From Fusarium oxysporum f. sp. lycopersici 4287 (taxonomy: Eukaryota > Ascomycota > Sordariomycetes > Hypocreales > Nectriaceae), in NCBI RefSeq assembly GCF_000149955.1, contig NC_030989.1:4777188-4841187 (forward strand): a stretch of 64,000 nt of DNA. The letters are read 5' to 3'. Position 1 is the stretch's first letter, and each line of letters opens with the position of its first letter. The position numbers and the translations under genes are program-made. Under the pieces are notes generated by a model. That model searched no databases. It was not told the origin of the DNA and was given only the letters and a program-made list of their open reading frames with translations. Below, piece after piece: positions 45,401-57,479 of the stretch.

Positions 45401-47174
45401 ATACATGACTGTGCCTCTCAAGGACTTCTGTAACCGCGATCGCCACACCGAATTTGCCCAAGACCTAGGACCATGCAAGAGAGAGATGCCCAGACTGCCG
45501 ACCCGATATTACGAAGCTGTTCTCAGGCACGGATGAGCCCACATGCACCTTATGCAATCGAAGGGCAGTGTAGAAATGTGAAAATGCAAAGATGCTTATT
45601 ACTGCTCGAAAGATTGCCAGAGAGGTGATTTGGCAGTGCACCAGAAGGTTTGCGTCTTTTGCCCGCCAGTCGCGTTCTTTGGATAATCACTTAGATTAAT
45701 ACTCTTTCCTCGCAGACAAGCGAGGCCTCTGTTCTTCTGGGCGGTTGCCAATGACAAGAATGAGCTTGTGGTTATGCATCCAGAGATCGACAGCTGGAAG
45801 TCAAATACGAAAGAGCGGTACGAAGAGCAGAAGAAAAGGCACCCAGAGTATGGCAGAGATGCTCTCGTTATTCACGCCCTTACTAGATACTATGCCATTG
45901 AGGGCAAGATTCTCAAGCACGCGATCAGAGTTGCTTCTTGGCAGCCTCCAAATGAAACCAAAGGTCACTTGGAGAGTTCCAACGAAACAGCGCTTGCCCA
46001 TCCTTTAGGAGGAATGTTGGACGGTCGATTCTACGGTCCAATTGTAGCCTTCATATACCATCTGGACCCTGAGTTCAACTATAATCGCATGTCTACTGCT
46101 GACTTTCGACATGTGGTTGACATTTTCCAGAACTCAATGTGGAATCCAATGATTGGAGATGTCGACCGATATCCTGGTAAGGCAGTCTCGGCACTTTTGA
46201 TGCCTGATCCTGCCACTACAGGTTATATCACTAAAGATGGTGAACCAGTTGGCGGGGATTGCAATAACAGGCTCGGTACTCACGAGCCAATCGTCGAAGT
46301 GAATATCCCTACCATGATCAACTTTCGACAAACTTGTTGGCACACCTACAGCGGTGAAGAAGGCTCGGCCCTCAGACAGCTCTGCGTTACTGGAATTACT
46401 TGGGATTTATTTCTCTTGGGCCCGCTCCTGCTGGAGCTTCCATGGATTGGCAGGAATGCTTTAATATCAGATGTCCACGCCGCCCGTCACCAGTGGCCTG
46501 CGCGTCGCTGGGGTCGCGTCGTACGCCAAGTTTCTCACTGGTGCTGTCTGTCTTGGATACAAATGCTTCTCTACCGCTGAGCTGAATCTGGCTGATGGAA
46601 TGCTTGTCGTTCATGCCTCTGACGCACAGATAAGCCCACTACACTTAGTCGCCTACGATGAGTTCATGTATGGCCTAGCTAAGGCTGATAAAACGGAATT
46701 GGATTGTTCCAAGAAAGAATTTTCCAAACTCTGGAATGAGCTTCAGNNNNNNNNNNNNNNNNNNNNNNNNNNNNNNNNNNNNNNNNNNNNNNNNNNNNNN
46801 NNNNNNNNNNNNNNNNNNNNNNNNNNNNNNNNNNNNNNNNNNNNNNNNNNNNNNNNNNNNNNNNNNNNNNNNNNNNNNNNNNNNNNNNNNNNNNNNNNNN
46901 NNNNNNNNNNNNNNNNNNNNNNNNNNNNNNNNNNNNNNNNNNNNNNNNNNNNNNNNNNNNNNNNNNNNNNNNNNNNNNNNNNNNNNNNNNNNNCAATGCC
47001 TCATCTCCTTACGATGGCCCCACGAATACGGAGTCTGTCCTTACTAAAGAGACAAGCAAGGCTTTTCTTCATACTCATATTTCGAATGGCCCTAAGAAAG
47101 ACGCAAGGAAAAAGCTTGCAAAGGAGGAATTTGAGCAGTTTATGAAATTGTTCCGCCCTTACCTTGAGAAGTAG
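45400..47174 (+). pseudogene. Decayed MYND zinc-finger gene, interrupted by an assembly gap
   Basis: Around 45541-45640 the sequence reads CTLCNRRAV, a TAG (45571-45573), KCENAK, then after a one-base shift DAYYCSKDCQRGD and HQKVC. This is a MYND zinc finger (C-x2-C...C...YC-x3-C...H-x3-C) with a stop and a frame change inside it. A probable intron ends at 45714, and a long frame (about 45717-46390) carries RPLFFWAVANDKNELVV and DPEFNYNRMSTADFRHV. Two more frame changes occur at 46395-46480 (SLGPAPAGASMDWQECFN to VTSGLRVAGVASYAKFL). After the 247-N gap the C-terminus reads KKLAKEEFEQFMKLFRPYL to TAG at 47172-47174. MYND proteins are often protein-interaction factors. This copy looks inactive. 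Confidence 0.68.
46747..46993. other. Assembly gap (247 N)
   Basis: Run of N inside the MYND relic. Confidence 0.99.
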
Positions 47175-47589
47175 TTGTATTCATTACTGAGAGCCGTCTT
47201 TGTTTTGAAGCTGCCTGTCTCCCTTTCAAATTCAATGCGGCAGAAAACGCTCTGCAATTGGCAAGTTTGTTAGAACTCTGTTTCTATAGTGGATTGCCGG
47301 CACACAATTACGGCAACTTTCTCTCAGCTATGGATAGAAGTCTTAATGGGTGAGCGAGAATCCGGACAATCATCCTTGCTTATAGTTGTAGCAGTTCACC
47401 AAGAAACATATAAATAGAAACCTGGTCATTTTGTGTGCGAAAGTTATTTGTAACTAGTACAATGAATCCAGTGACCCCGCCTTGCAAAACTGACAAACCC
47501 CGAGACCCAACAAAAGAAAGCTCAAGTGAGAGACATGTGAGCGTTTACAACCATCATTACAGAATCATCGCCCATTATGCATATACCAT
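47175..47589. other. 3' intergenic between convergent genes
   Basis: 415 nt between the MYND relic stop and the STAND gene stop. It holds 3' untranslated sequence of both and nothing else that I can recognise. Confidence 0.4.
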
Positions 47590-50500
47590 TCACACCGTCA
47601 ACCACCAAGTCCTAGCTGTACGCAGCACATCCAGTCTTCCCTTTGGTCTCTCGTGGCTAACTCTTCGGCGAGAAACAATTGTCTTCACATCCCCCTTCAA
47701 CCTCCACTCCCTCGGAGCAACATATTTGCCTCCTCCCTCAATACTCTTGTCCACCGCACCGCTACACCACTTCTCAAACGTAGGCAACTCAAGACCAAGG
47801 TCAATGTTCAAGCGGCAGTGAACATCCTTGAACTCTTCAACTGGCTTGGTCCAACTTTGCATTTGATGATGGCATCCCTTGAGAAGCTCTAGATGCATAC
47901 GTGCTTCGGAAGTGAAGCGTTGACGCTCCGGATATGCTTCGCCGAACTCGTTGCTGCTGCTGCAGGAGATCATCTCGCGTAGAACAGATTCGTGCATATT
48001 CATGGCGCTGGCATTGCGACCAGCCTCTGCGTACAAGGCTGCAAGAAGGCGGGAGAACTCCAAGGTCTCGACATCGAGACGGCCTCGACTGCGGCGCAAG
48101 TTGTAGCAAATCAACTCGGCTGTCTCGATGGCACAATTCATGTCCTTACAGAGGTATTGGGCATGGACTAGCATCTTGCCGATATCCAAGACGGTGGTAG
48201 GTGACCAGCCACACTTCTGCATCCTCTCGCGAGCATCCCAGAGACGATGGAGAAGGCGTTCAAGTTCATCCCAATTCTGTTGGGCACCGAGAAGACGAAT
48301 GAGACCGGAGATATCCTCAAAGCGCAGGCACAGGTAGTCTATGTTCTCTTGTCTGAAGGCAGCAAGAACTTCGGCCATGATCTCGCGGGATGTCTTCAAC
48401 ATAGCAGTGCGGATCGTGTCATCCTTGGCATCATGGGGATGCGGCACATCAATACCTGCCAAGAACTCAGCAAGCTTGTAGCCATGTTGGATACAGCTGT
48501 GAAGATGGTACAGCTTCTGGGATTGGGCGAAGTGGAAGATGCAGTGACCAAGATGCTGGGCACAATGCCAGTCCTTGGCTTGGAGAAGCTCCTTGACTCT
48601 GGCGTTTCCAGCCTTGACAGCAAGAAGAGGGAAGTCGATCTGAGTAGCGCCACGATTCTTTCCAAGCTCGCATAGAATAGCAAGGTAGAAGACGCGCTGG
48701 TGCTCCTCGCTCACATCCTTGAGGTAAGAAGCATACTTGGTCTTGAACAACTGGAAGAGTCTCTTGTCCAGGATGAGCAAGAATTGAGAACGCTTGTGTT
48801 CAACCCAGAAGCCTCGCAACTTGGCACCACACTCGAGAATGAGCTCAAGCTCGGTCTCGCACTCGATGACACGGGAGTATTCCTCGTAGAGAAGAGACTC
48901 AAAGATGATGGTGGCCATGATCTCAGAGTAAGTAGTTGAGCAGTCCTTGGGGCAAAGGCCTTGCTCGAAGGCGCTGAGGAAGACAAATACGAGTTTGCTG
49001 ATGTGAAAATCGAGCTTCAGCATGATGTCGGTACCGGGCATACTTCCTCTGAAGATGATGAGATGTCGCAACTGGCGAAGAACCTCATGACCTTCCTTGA
49101 TGAGGTTGACGCTAACGTAGATAGAAGCCAGAGTAATCGCCACCTTGAACAAGACTGTAGTGACCTTGCAAGTAGTAATGACCTCAGTGATATGAAGCTC
49201 AAGCAGCTTGATCATCTTGGAGCTATACTCCTTGGTATTGCAGCTGTGATACAGCGTGATGATGTACTTGAGCTGCTCCAGCGTATCTTCATGCCAGCAA
49301 CCAAATTTGATCTTGAGATGTTCATACGTCTCAATGCAGATCGAGATAGCTCGATCGATAGGAACATGAACGTGGCCCTCCTTCTTGCCACTAGAGGTAA
49401 TAATAGTGACATACAACTTGGAAAGACGCTTCTTGACCATGTGCACTGTAGTCTCAGTGACAGTAGTAGTAGTCGTCTTCGTCGTAGTAGTCCTCTTGAT
49501 AACCTCCTCATACACCGTAACTGACTCATGAATGTGTTTCTCATGCTTCTCGCACATCTTAGCGAACGCAATCAAAGCCAAGATGTAAGCATGGGACTCC
49601 CCACCGCAGATAGTCTTGATGACCTCCTTATACTCGACCGAAATCTTGTATAGGACAGAGAACTCAACCTTGATGTGGACTTCAAGAAGAGTAGTATACT
49701 TCTCATAGATCTCACAGATGATCTCCTCTGTCCACTTATGCCCGGAGTGGTGGTGGCAGAGGGTCTCCCATATGGTAACGCAGATGGTGCGCAGTTCTAC
49801 CCACATGCTGCGGTGGTGGTAGTGGCGGCAGAGCCAGAGAGCTGCTTCGAAGGCGTCGTGGTGGCAGTGCTTGATGTCCTTGTTGAGAATGGTGACAATC
49901 TCGAGGTAGTAGGCATATGCATCCTTGTGGCCGATGAGCTTGCAGTGATGAGCAAGGCAGTACAGAGTCTTGATGGTCAAGTGATGAGTGTGACCAAGGT
50001 GCTTCTTGTACTTGGCCAGAATCTCGATGTAAATATGGATTACCTTCTCGTGTCTGTGATGTTCCTCGTAGAACTCAATGAGAACTGTAAGTGACTCGCA
50101 CAACAGCTCATCTTCAAGCTTGCAAGAGGCAAGGCAGGCGTGGTAGATGCGCAGGTAGATGAGCTCGGCCTTCTCGAAGTGACCTTGGTAATGGTAGCAC
50201 TTGGCAAGACGACGAGCTACATGAACGCATTCGCGGGTTGAGTGCTCGCAGAGAGTGATGCTGACATCAGTGGTGAGGATGGCCTTCCAAGTGATCTCGA
50301 GGGTTCGCTTGATGATGACTTCAGCTTCTGACCAGCGATGATGCTCAAAGTAGATACCAATGAGAGCCATAGTAGCTTTATAGAAGGCATGGTCGAAGCC
50401 AGTCTTCTTGCAGCGAGTGTAGTGGGTCTCATAGATCTCTCGGACGACCGTCTCAGTGACCTCGGTAGTGGTAGTGGTGGTCGTCTTGGTCGTAGTAGTA

Positions 50501-53500
50501 GTTTCAGTGACTTCCTCAACAACCTCAGTAATAAGAATGGTAGTCTTACGAGCTTCCTCGTCATCACCCTTGCCGCAGCCCTTGAACCAACCCCAGACCT
50601 TGGTCAAGATAGTGATAGTGATCTCAAGAAGGCCAAAGGATTTACAGAGGGATCCGAGCTCTCGGATCCAGACGATGAGAGTCTCAGTCTCACAATAGTG
50701 ATGCTCGTACTCAGCCCAGAGGCAGATGAGGATGGTGGTTGCTTCCTCGTGGCGATGAATTTTGCGCAAGAACTTGCAGTACTCCAGTGCAATCTGAATC
50801 TTGGCAATGTGCACTTCAATGCTAGCCTTAACACGACAAGTGATTGAGATGCGACGCCAGATGCTGATGAAGAGTCTCTCAGCGAGGTAGAACTTGCCGC
50901 AGGCATGGTATGACCAAGCCAGCTTGATCATCATGGCAATGCAGAGATGGTCGTGGACATCGAGCTCTTCCGTGGTCTCAAAGATGAACTCTTCAAGCTC
51001 ACAGATACCCTTCTCAGCATGTTCGCCCTTGAGGACAATGTCCAGGGTACCAAAGAAAGCACCAATACGACCAGCCTCGGGTGATTTCTTGCCATAGCGA
51101 ATGACAATAATCTCATAGAGCTCCTTATAAGCGACGGTGGCTCGCCATTCCTCATGGATGCAGATGTAGAACTTGGCAAGCTTCTCATACCAGCAGATGA
51201 CCTCGTCACTGGATCTCCCATGCTTGTGCTTGCAGATCTCGATCCAGACGCGAATCATCTCCTCGCGACATGTCACGATCTCAGTTCGCTCGTTGATTAC
51301 GATAGTCTCAGTCCAGGTCAAGAACAAGTGTGTGCATGCGCCGACGAGAACACTTGTCTTGGACAGAATGATCTCACCCAACTTCGCAGCACGGTAGAAG
51401 TATCTTGCGCCGCAGACATGGGCATCAGAGGAGGTCGAGAACTTGACGTGGATGTGGCCAAGGACAATGAGACTCTGAAGAACTGTCGCATGCTTCTCTC
51501 CAAAGCAAGACTCTTGAATACGAAGAGTGAGTTCGTGGAGCTTAATGGTATCTTGGTGGACATGGTGTCTGCCCCAGTAAGATCGCTCAAGCAGACTGAA
51601 CATGACAGACTCGGGGAAGAAATCGCGGAAGCCCTGGGGAAGACATATCTTATCGCGGGAATCAACAAAGCCAGCGCATCGGAAGTGAATAACCCAGTTG
51701 CGCATGACATAGCCCATGAGGTGGTGCTTGTGAAGGATAACATCAACGACAGATTCTTCCAACTCCTCAGTGAGCAACTCCTGATCCAAGTCAAGGTTCA
51801 ATCGCGCGTAGAGAAGCATTCTCAGTGTCAGCTGCGAGTGAGCTTCCTTTTCTGAGAGGAGGGACTTCCCGAGAAGACCTCGGAAGTATGACTGGACGAC
51901 AGCGTTGCAGAAGTGAAGACGGCCACCACGGATGATGAGGAAATCACTACAGTTCTCTGAGACAAACTTGGAGATGTTAAAAGCAGTAGACAACATGCAG
52001 TGTTTATGGAGATCGGTGGAGAGAAGCTCTGAGATCTCTTGGACGGCGAAGGGAGAGTTGGTGATGAGCATAAAGGAAAGAATGTATTTAATGGTCTCAT
52101 TTTGCTTAATGTTCAACTTCTCAACAGCAATGCGAAGAACTTCATTGACATCAGCGCTGATGTTCTTGGCCGCAGCGAGGAAGTTATCGCAAGTCTTTTC
52201 CCGAGAAATGAGACGTCCGGCGTAGAAAGCCCAGAGGAAGCTACCTCTGGACTTGGCGACCAGATCGTTGATGAAATTCTCGCGATTATCATGAGTAACA
52301 TTGTGATAGTGACGAGACTTGGAGAGTATCTGCTTAAGATGGGATCGGATGTCCTCGTGGACTTCCTTCTCATGGATCTGGAAGCTCTTGACGTCCTTGA
52401 GGCCGTCAACCTTTCGTGAGAAAGTGATGATACGGGTGCGCTTGAGGTCGGCAACACAGCCCTGGAGCGTCTTGTGGAAAGTCACAGCACTCTTGGAGCC
52501 ACCGGTAATCTCGTCGCAGCCATCGGTCAAGAGGACGAAAGAAGTTCCAACACTCTCGGAAGCGCGTAGGCCAGTGTGAAGTGTATCCCAGAGGGTCTTC
52601 TCAAGACCTTCAGCATTCAAGGTCTTAGAGTAGGTCTCAAAGGCTTGGACGAGTCGACCATAAAGCTCAACGTCACCAACGCTTCGATCAAGGAGCTGGA
52701 AGACAAAGCTCTTGACGCAAGCAAGCGAAGTAGCTTCTTTGGGAGAGTCCCATGGGAAGTTGTAGGAAAGAACAGAGTAAGACCTGTAGTCGAGAGGGCG
52801 TGCAAGTCGCTCTTGAACCCACTCAGCGAGAACACTCTTACCGACACCAGCGCCTCCCCAAAAGTTAAGGGCCTTGTCTTTGCTGTTGAGGAAACCGGTC
52901 AAGTGATCCTTGATCCAGTTGCAAGTACCCTCCGAGCGATCAAGATGCTCCGAGACTTCATCGTACAGGGTGTTTCTTACAGATGGTCCAGCGGAGGGTT
53001 GAAGGCGCTGTCGGACAGACTTGAGACTGATGGAGAAAGTCTTCACTCCAAGACTCCATTGCCAAACACGACCGCAAAGATCATCCTTAGCTTTCCAGAT
53101 ATCTTCAATGTGTTGGCCAAATGCAGCATCAACACTGATGGTAATGCTATCGTCCGGTCGCAGGTTGCTGATCTTTTGGCGGTAGTAGCTTGCGATGCAG
53201 CCGACGAGGTGGACTAGCTCACAGAGGATGTGGGCTGCTGCTTCTTTGACGTGGTTGGGCATGCGCTCGAGATCGCGGATGCGGGAGATGGTGGAGAGAA
53301 GCATGGACAGTTCGTACAGGGCGACGAAGGTTGGGGAGAGGGCTTTGGCTTGATTGTGTCCGATCTGCAGAGGCGACAGTTAGTGCACTGTTAGAATGAC
53401 GGATGGAGGGGTGGCGAACCTCGAGAAGGACTTGGCAACTGGCCAGAGCTGCTGATGCAGACGAGTGCGCGCCAGATGCAAAGACATCAATCTTGCTGGC

Positions 53501-54034
53501 GAAAGTAGTGATCTGAAGACCAAAGAACTGAGCAGTGCTGAGAACACGATCCCAATCACTACCCCGCCTCGGCATGTGAATGAGGCGCTCATCAGAGATG
53601 TACTGGAGATAACTCCTGATATCCATCTCATCGACAAACTCTTCATCGTAGTCGTCAAGCTTGACTATCAACTTCTTGACAGTTCTTGTAATCTTGGTCA
53701 ACCTCTCATAGTCCACGAGTCTAGTGATGGTAGTACTCTTGGTAAGAGTAGTGCTTGACGCGACGTCTTCATGTGTAGTTTGGTTCGACGCAACAGTTGT
53801 GCTCTCACTCTCACCGTCCGAGACTTCCATCTCGTTGACGCTGACAGCGACATTGTTGTGGTGCTTGTCCTTGCCCATGGAGACAAGCGATTGCTTGATG
53901 CCTTGGCGGACGGACTCCATTGTTGTGCTGCGTGAGGAGGAGGGGGAGGGGGATTCTTGGGCGTCTGATTTGAGAGATGAAGACGAACTCTTGCGCTTTC
54001 GTCGGACGTCAAAGGTTTTTCGCAAACCCAACAT
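47590..54034 (-). CDS. Giant STAND-like P-loop ATPase with helical-repeat region and Thr-rich tracts
   Basis: Two exons (54034-53420 and 53364-47590) give 2,129 aa. The N-terminus is Ser/Arg/Lys-rich, then Thr-rich (SSTTLTKSTTITR), followed by helical segments. The P-loop is FWGGAGVGKSVLAEW at about residues 373-387, and the Walker B-like strand is SFVLLTDGCDE at about 478-490. A winged-helix-like stretch follows (ILSFMLITNSPFAVQEISEL). The C-terminal 1,400 residues are TPR-like helical repeats rich in His, Glu and Lys (for example RLAKCYHYQGHFEKAELIYL). Two threonine tracts interrupt the repeats: TETTTTTKTTTTTTTEVTET (about nt 50455-50515) and RTTTTKTTTTTVTETT (about nt 49440-49500). STAND ATPases act as nucleotide-driven switches. 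No effector domain is recognisable at the N-terminus. The frame is open for 5.8 kb, so it is under coding constraint. Confidence 0.88.
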
Positions 54035-55507
54035 TCTCAATCAAAAGAATTGTGGAAAGATGTGCTGAGACATGAGTCCTGCAGTTTGCAGAGCGAGCCA
54101 AGATCAATGGGATTATAGGATATTAAAATATTGAGATAAGCCAAGAGCTATTGAACTCAGCTGAAATACCTCCCCAGCTACCCCTCAAACGCCTCCCTCC
54201 CCATTGAGCTCCCAATTGAGTGTGCTCCAACACAACAGCTGGTCTCGGCTCGACCGTTCGCAATCTAGACGGAAATAGTCGTATCAAAAAAGGAATTTAA
54301 GACGGTCGAGAATCCTCCATCCATTGAACGACTGTCTCATGTCACATAGCATACCAGCTCCTCCGTGTGGCGAGCTGAGCAAACGCCAGGGTAAATAAAG
54401 AGTTACGCTACCATTTATGGCGCCGGATAGTTTAGGCCGATCAACCCCAGAATTCCGGGAGTCCACGCGGGAAGCCTAGTAGACCACAAAACTCCCCGAT
54501 TTCTCATGCAAGCCTCGTCACTCAATTCAGCGACAGGTTGTCCCAAAAGGGAAATCACCACATTCCGAGGCTGGCTGAAGAGCTGAGACATACAGTTGCG
54601 CTTGTCTATTTTGGCTAGGGCTGAGATGCGGCATTGAGATGATTGGCTGTTTTGGATCAATATCGCCAATCTAGGTTTCTCGCCTCGAACCATTTTTGCC
54701 ACGAAACTCGCGTGTCGCAAGGAGTTGTAGGGAAGTAATTACTTAGCCACATTCCGTACCGAAGCTGAAACCTGCGTTACTTGGTGAGGGGCTGGCTGAG
54801 GAGCAAACCCTCTGAGCGTGAACACTGAATGGTGGCCCCTTTTCCTGCATGCATGCATAGACTAAACTCACTTGCGACCAAGTGATGCAGGTAATGCAAG
54901 TAATATTCCGCAGCATAAGATAGTGGAATGGACCACAATTTGCCGATGAACAATTCATTCTAAGGAAAATTCGCTTAGTAGTTGGACCAGTTCATCGGGA
55001 TCATACTGACAGCTGCTCAGGCTATCGGGCTCCGAGCCCCGCCCTTGACGAAAGAGACCTTGAAAAGTGGCAACAATAGCCATGCAGCCATGCTGATTAC
55101 AGCCGATAGATCACTAAGTTAATTACCACCGTTCAGCCATGCTATGTGGCTGACTCCCGGATCCTGCCCCCCCTTGTCCTGCGCTCATCTTTACACCCGT
55201 TGCTTGCAGTCTAGACTCGCTCAGCCTGTCTGTACCCGAAATCCACTTCCTTTAGCGTCGCGTGAAGTGCTCTCATTTCAAACAAGCCTCGGGTATTTTA
55301 GAAGCCAGCGAATAGCGAATCGTCCTCTTCGGAGAGATTTCCAAGCGCCAGGTTCAGTTGACTTTATTGGTTAACGTGGGGCGATAAGACCTCCGATAAG
55401 TGATAGGGATTACGATAAGAGGCGTTGCTGATGCACGACGCGAAAGCTTAAAATAGGTATCGCGATCTGGGAAAGACCTTACCCTATACTGGAGATAGAT
55501 TGTCGGA

Positions 55508-55523
55508 AAACACGTCGATTTTA
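55508..55523 (+). repeat. 16-nt direct repeat, copy 1
   Basis: AAACACGTCGATTTTA. An identical copy lies at 56179-56194, 671 nt downstream. No inverted copy or transposase was seen. Confidence 0.6.
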
Positions 55524-56152
55524 ACTCTCTCCTGTAAAAATTCTTTCTTGGCACGCACTGTTAGTGCGGTGCTAGGAGCGGGATTTTCTGCAGGCCACGC
55601 GACCACACAAAAACTGCGGGGACGCTATCGGCTCCCTAACAGCAGTTTTCAGAGAAGGAATTTTGGAGAGTTCGCCTTCTCTGACAACACCTTTGTCGGA
55701 TCTAATGGCGGCACCTCAGAACCAGAACGCCTTAGATATCGGAGGGCGATGCCCCGGGCATTCGTAGCGACATCCTTCCGATCAACGACGCCGATTGCGA
55801 TGGGTTTTTCTCCTTTAAAGGCAAGCCGCACCGTCGGCCTCTGATCCCTTCCCGAGGTTTTTCCCTGCCGCCGCGACAGTCGACTACGAGCTACAACTTG
55901 GTTACTGGAGATTGTGGACTGCGTCAGCAGATGTAGTGATGCGCGAGAGAATTCTGGTCGGTGGAAAAAGTTCGACAATAGATTGCCCTCGAACCCGCTG
56001 ACGGGTGACGGGCTTGAGAAATACAGCACCTTTTGTGCCATTGGTATGCTGGATGGTGAAGGAAGCGGGGTATCCTGTACCTAGCTAGCTCAGCACGTCT
56101 TTTGCTCCAGTAGGAGATTTGGCTTCGTTACAGCCACCCAGACGAAAAATAC

Positions 56153-56179
56153 ACATACATACATACATATATATATATA
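56153..56179 (+). repeat. TACA/TA microsatellite
   Basis: Tandem ACAT units run into a (TA)n tract that ends directly at the second copy of the 16-nt repeat. Confidence 0.7.
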
Positions 56180-56194
56180 AACACGTCGATTTTA
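56179..56194 (+). repeat. 16-nt direct repeat, copy 2
   Basis: Identical to 55508-55523 and abutting the microsatellite. Confidence 0.6.
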
Positions 56195-56514
56195 GGCAGC
56201 TCAGAATTACCGCGCCAAAAATTAAGTATGCAGTAAGTTTGCCTCTTTTCACTCAGGGGTCGATTCATGCGCCATCACTGCGATCTTCGGATTTAATCTC
56301 AACACACGTGTTTGCTGACTTTATGATATATAATGGTGGGATTGTCTTGAATGTTTCATCCGCAGAAACTTAGCACCGAAGGATTTCAAGACCAATTGAG
56401 ATATGAAAGCATAATTAAAAGACAAAGAAATAAAATAAAGGTGCACGATAGCAGCTCGTCGTCCATAGCTTGACTTTACTTCCGCAGTTCTCTTTACTTT
56501 ATTCTCGCCTTAAA

Positions 56515-56664
56515 ATGAAGCTATTAGGTTTGCCCCTGTTAGCTCTGACCTTGTCCTCAACGGTTGGCGCCGCAGCTCTCCACTACCGTGAAGTCGATGA
56601 CGTCGCTTTCAACGCGTCCAATCCATTAGCCGAATTTGGCATTGATCTGGAGCTTGCACGGTGA
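56515..56664 (+). CDS. Short secreted peptide or truncated secreted protein (49 aa)
   Basis: ATG 56515 opens a typical signal peptide (MKLLGLPLLALTLSSTVGAA) with a mature part of about 28 residues ending LELAR at TGA 56662-56664. The mature part is acidic, with one N-glycosylation sequon (NAS) and no Cys. A CT-rich stretch with TTTACTTTATTC lies just upstream, as in fungal promoters. It may be a truncated remnant of a longer secreted protein, because no downstream exon was found. Function unknown. Confidence 0.45.
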   Translation: MKLLGLPLLALTLSSTVGAAALHYREVDDVAFNASNPLAEFGIDLELAR

Positions 56665-57479
56665 CAAGCTAAGGTTCCTCTTCGCGTGCTCCCATTGGGC
56701 GCCTCTACTGTATGAGGTATCGTATCAGAGCCTTATGATGAACGACGAGATGGGTATGTTGGGGATCCCAAAGAAGAAGATACTTTTACTGACATAATTA
56801 TGAACTATTTCGGCTACCTGCGGTAGGCAATAACCTACTGTTGTATCCTGTTCTAATTAGACAAAACAGGAGCATTACGCACCCTATCCGGTAGGCCTTT
56901 CTCAGCTAAATGAAAAAGCCATCTAGCTAGTGCGGCGCGTTCAATACCAAAGGACTGGCTATCTCCAACAAACCTTCCCATGTAGGTCTTGGTATCCTTC
57001 CTGTCTTCCTCCCAGCTGTTTTTATCAGACTCTCCCAATGCCCGTCCGATAAGGTAGATGCAGGGCACTTGAGCCCGTTGTCACGTTGAAGACGGGGATT
57101 TTTTATTGTAACAGACTTGCGACGTCTATATAGGAAGCAGGATTGAAACCGCAACGAAGATACTCGATGGTAGTAGCCAGCATTGAAAGAAGCGTTATTG
57201 TTGAGGTGAAGTGACAGAGAAATTGTGTTAAAACGCGTATCGTTAAAGGCTACAGCTACAGCAGAAATGGTGGGGGGTTGGACCCGAGGATCGTTCATGT
57301 TTGTGTTATAAGGGGTGACAGACTGGGGAATTGAGGAAATACCAAATGAAACTGACAGACAGAGGAGCACAGACGTAAAACCCAAGAAGGTGGTTAACTC
57401 ATGTCATAATGTACCTGTTCTCAGAGGATGATGCATAACAGACCTTATACAAATACAATTTACTAGGGTGTCGCTTTAG
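56665..57479. other. Intergenic, about 0.8 kb, ambiguous open frames
   Basis: Minus-strand open frames at 56853-57068 and 56927-57385 overlap in different frames. One piece (MGRFVGDSQSFGIERAALAR) looks protein-like, but no family or exon chain is evident. Confidence 0.35.

Larger units (their letters stand above)
54035..56514. other. Gene-poor intergenic region, 2.5 kb
   Basis: Begins with the STAND gene promoter. Open frames at 55500-56041 on both strands overlap each other and lack motifs. A (TACA)n/(TA)n microsatellite lies at about 56153-56179. A perfect 16-nt direct repeat occurs at 55508-55523 and 56179-56194. Confidence 0.5.

Noticed and set aside
48247..53217. Many long plus-strand open frames opposite the giant STAND gene
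   Set aside because: They are antisense shadows produced by its codon bias. They have no motifs and change frame repeatedly, while the minus frame is open for 5.8 kb.
53950..54300. CGG-N5-CCG near 54243 as a further member of the operator set
   Set aside because: The outer base differs (TCGG...CCGT) and the adjacent gene is an unrelated STAND protein. Such partial matches are expected by chance.
55500..56041. Opposed open frames of 114 and 130 codons
   Set aside because: They overlap on both strands, have no recognisable motif and lie in a gene-poor repeat-bearing stretch.
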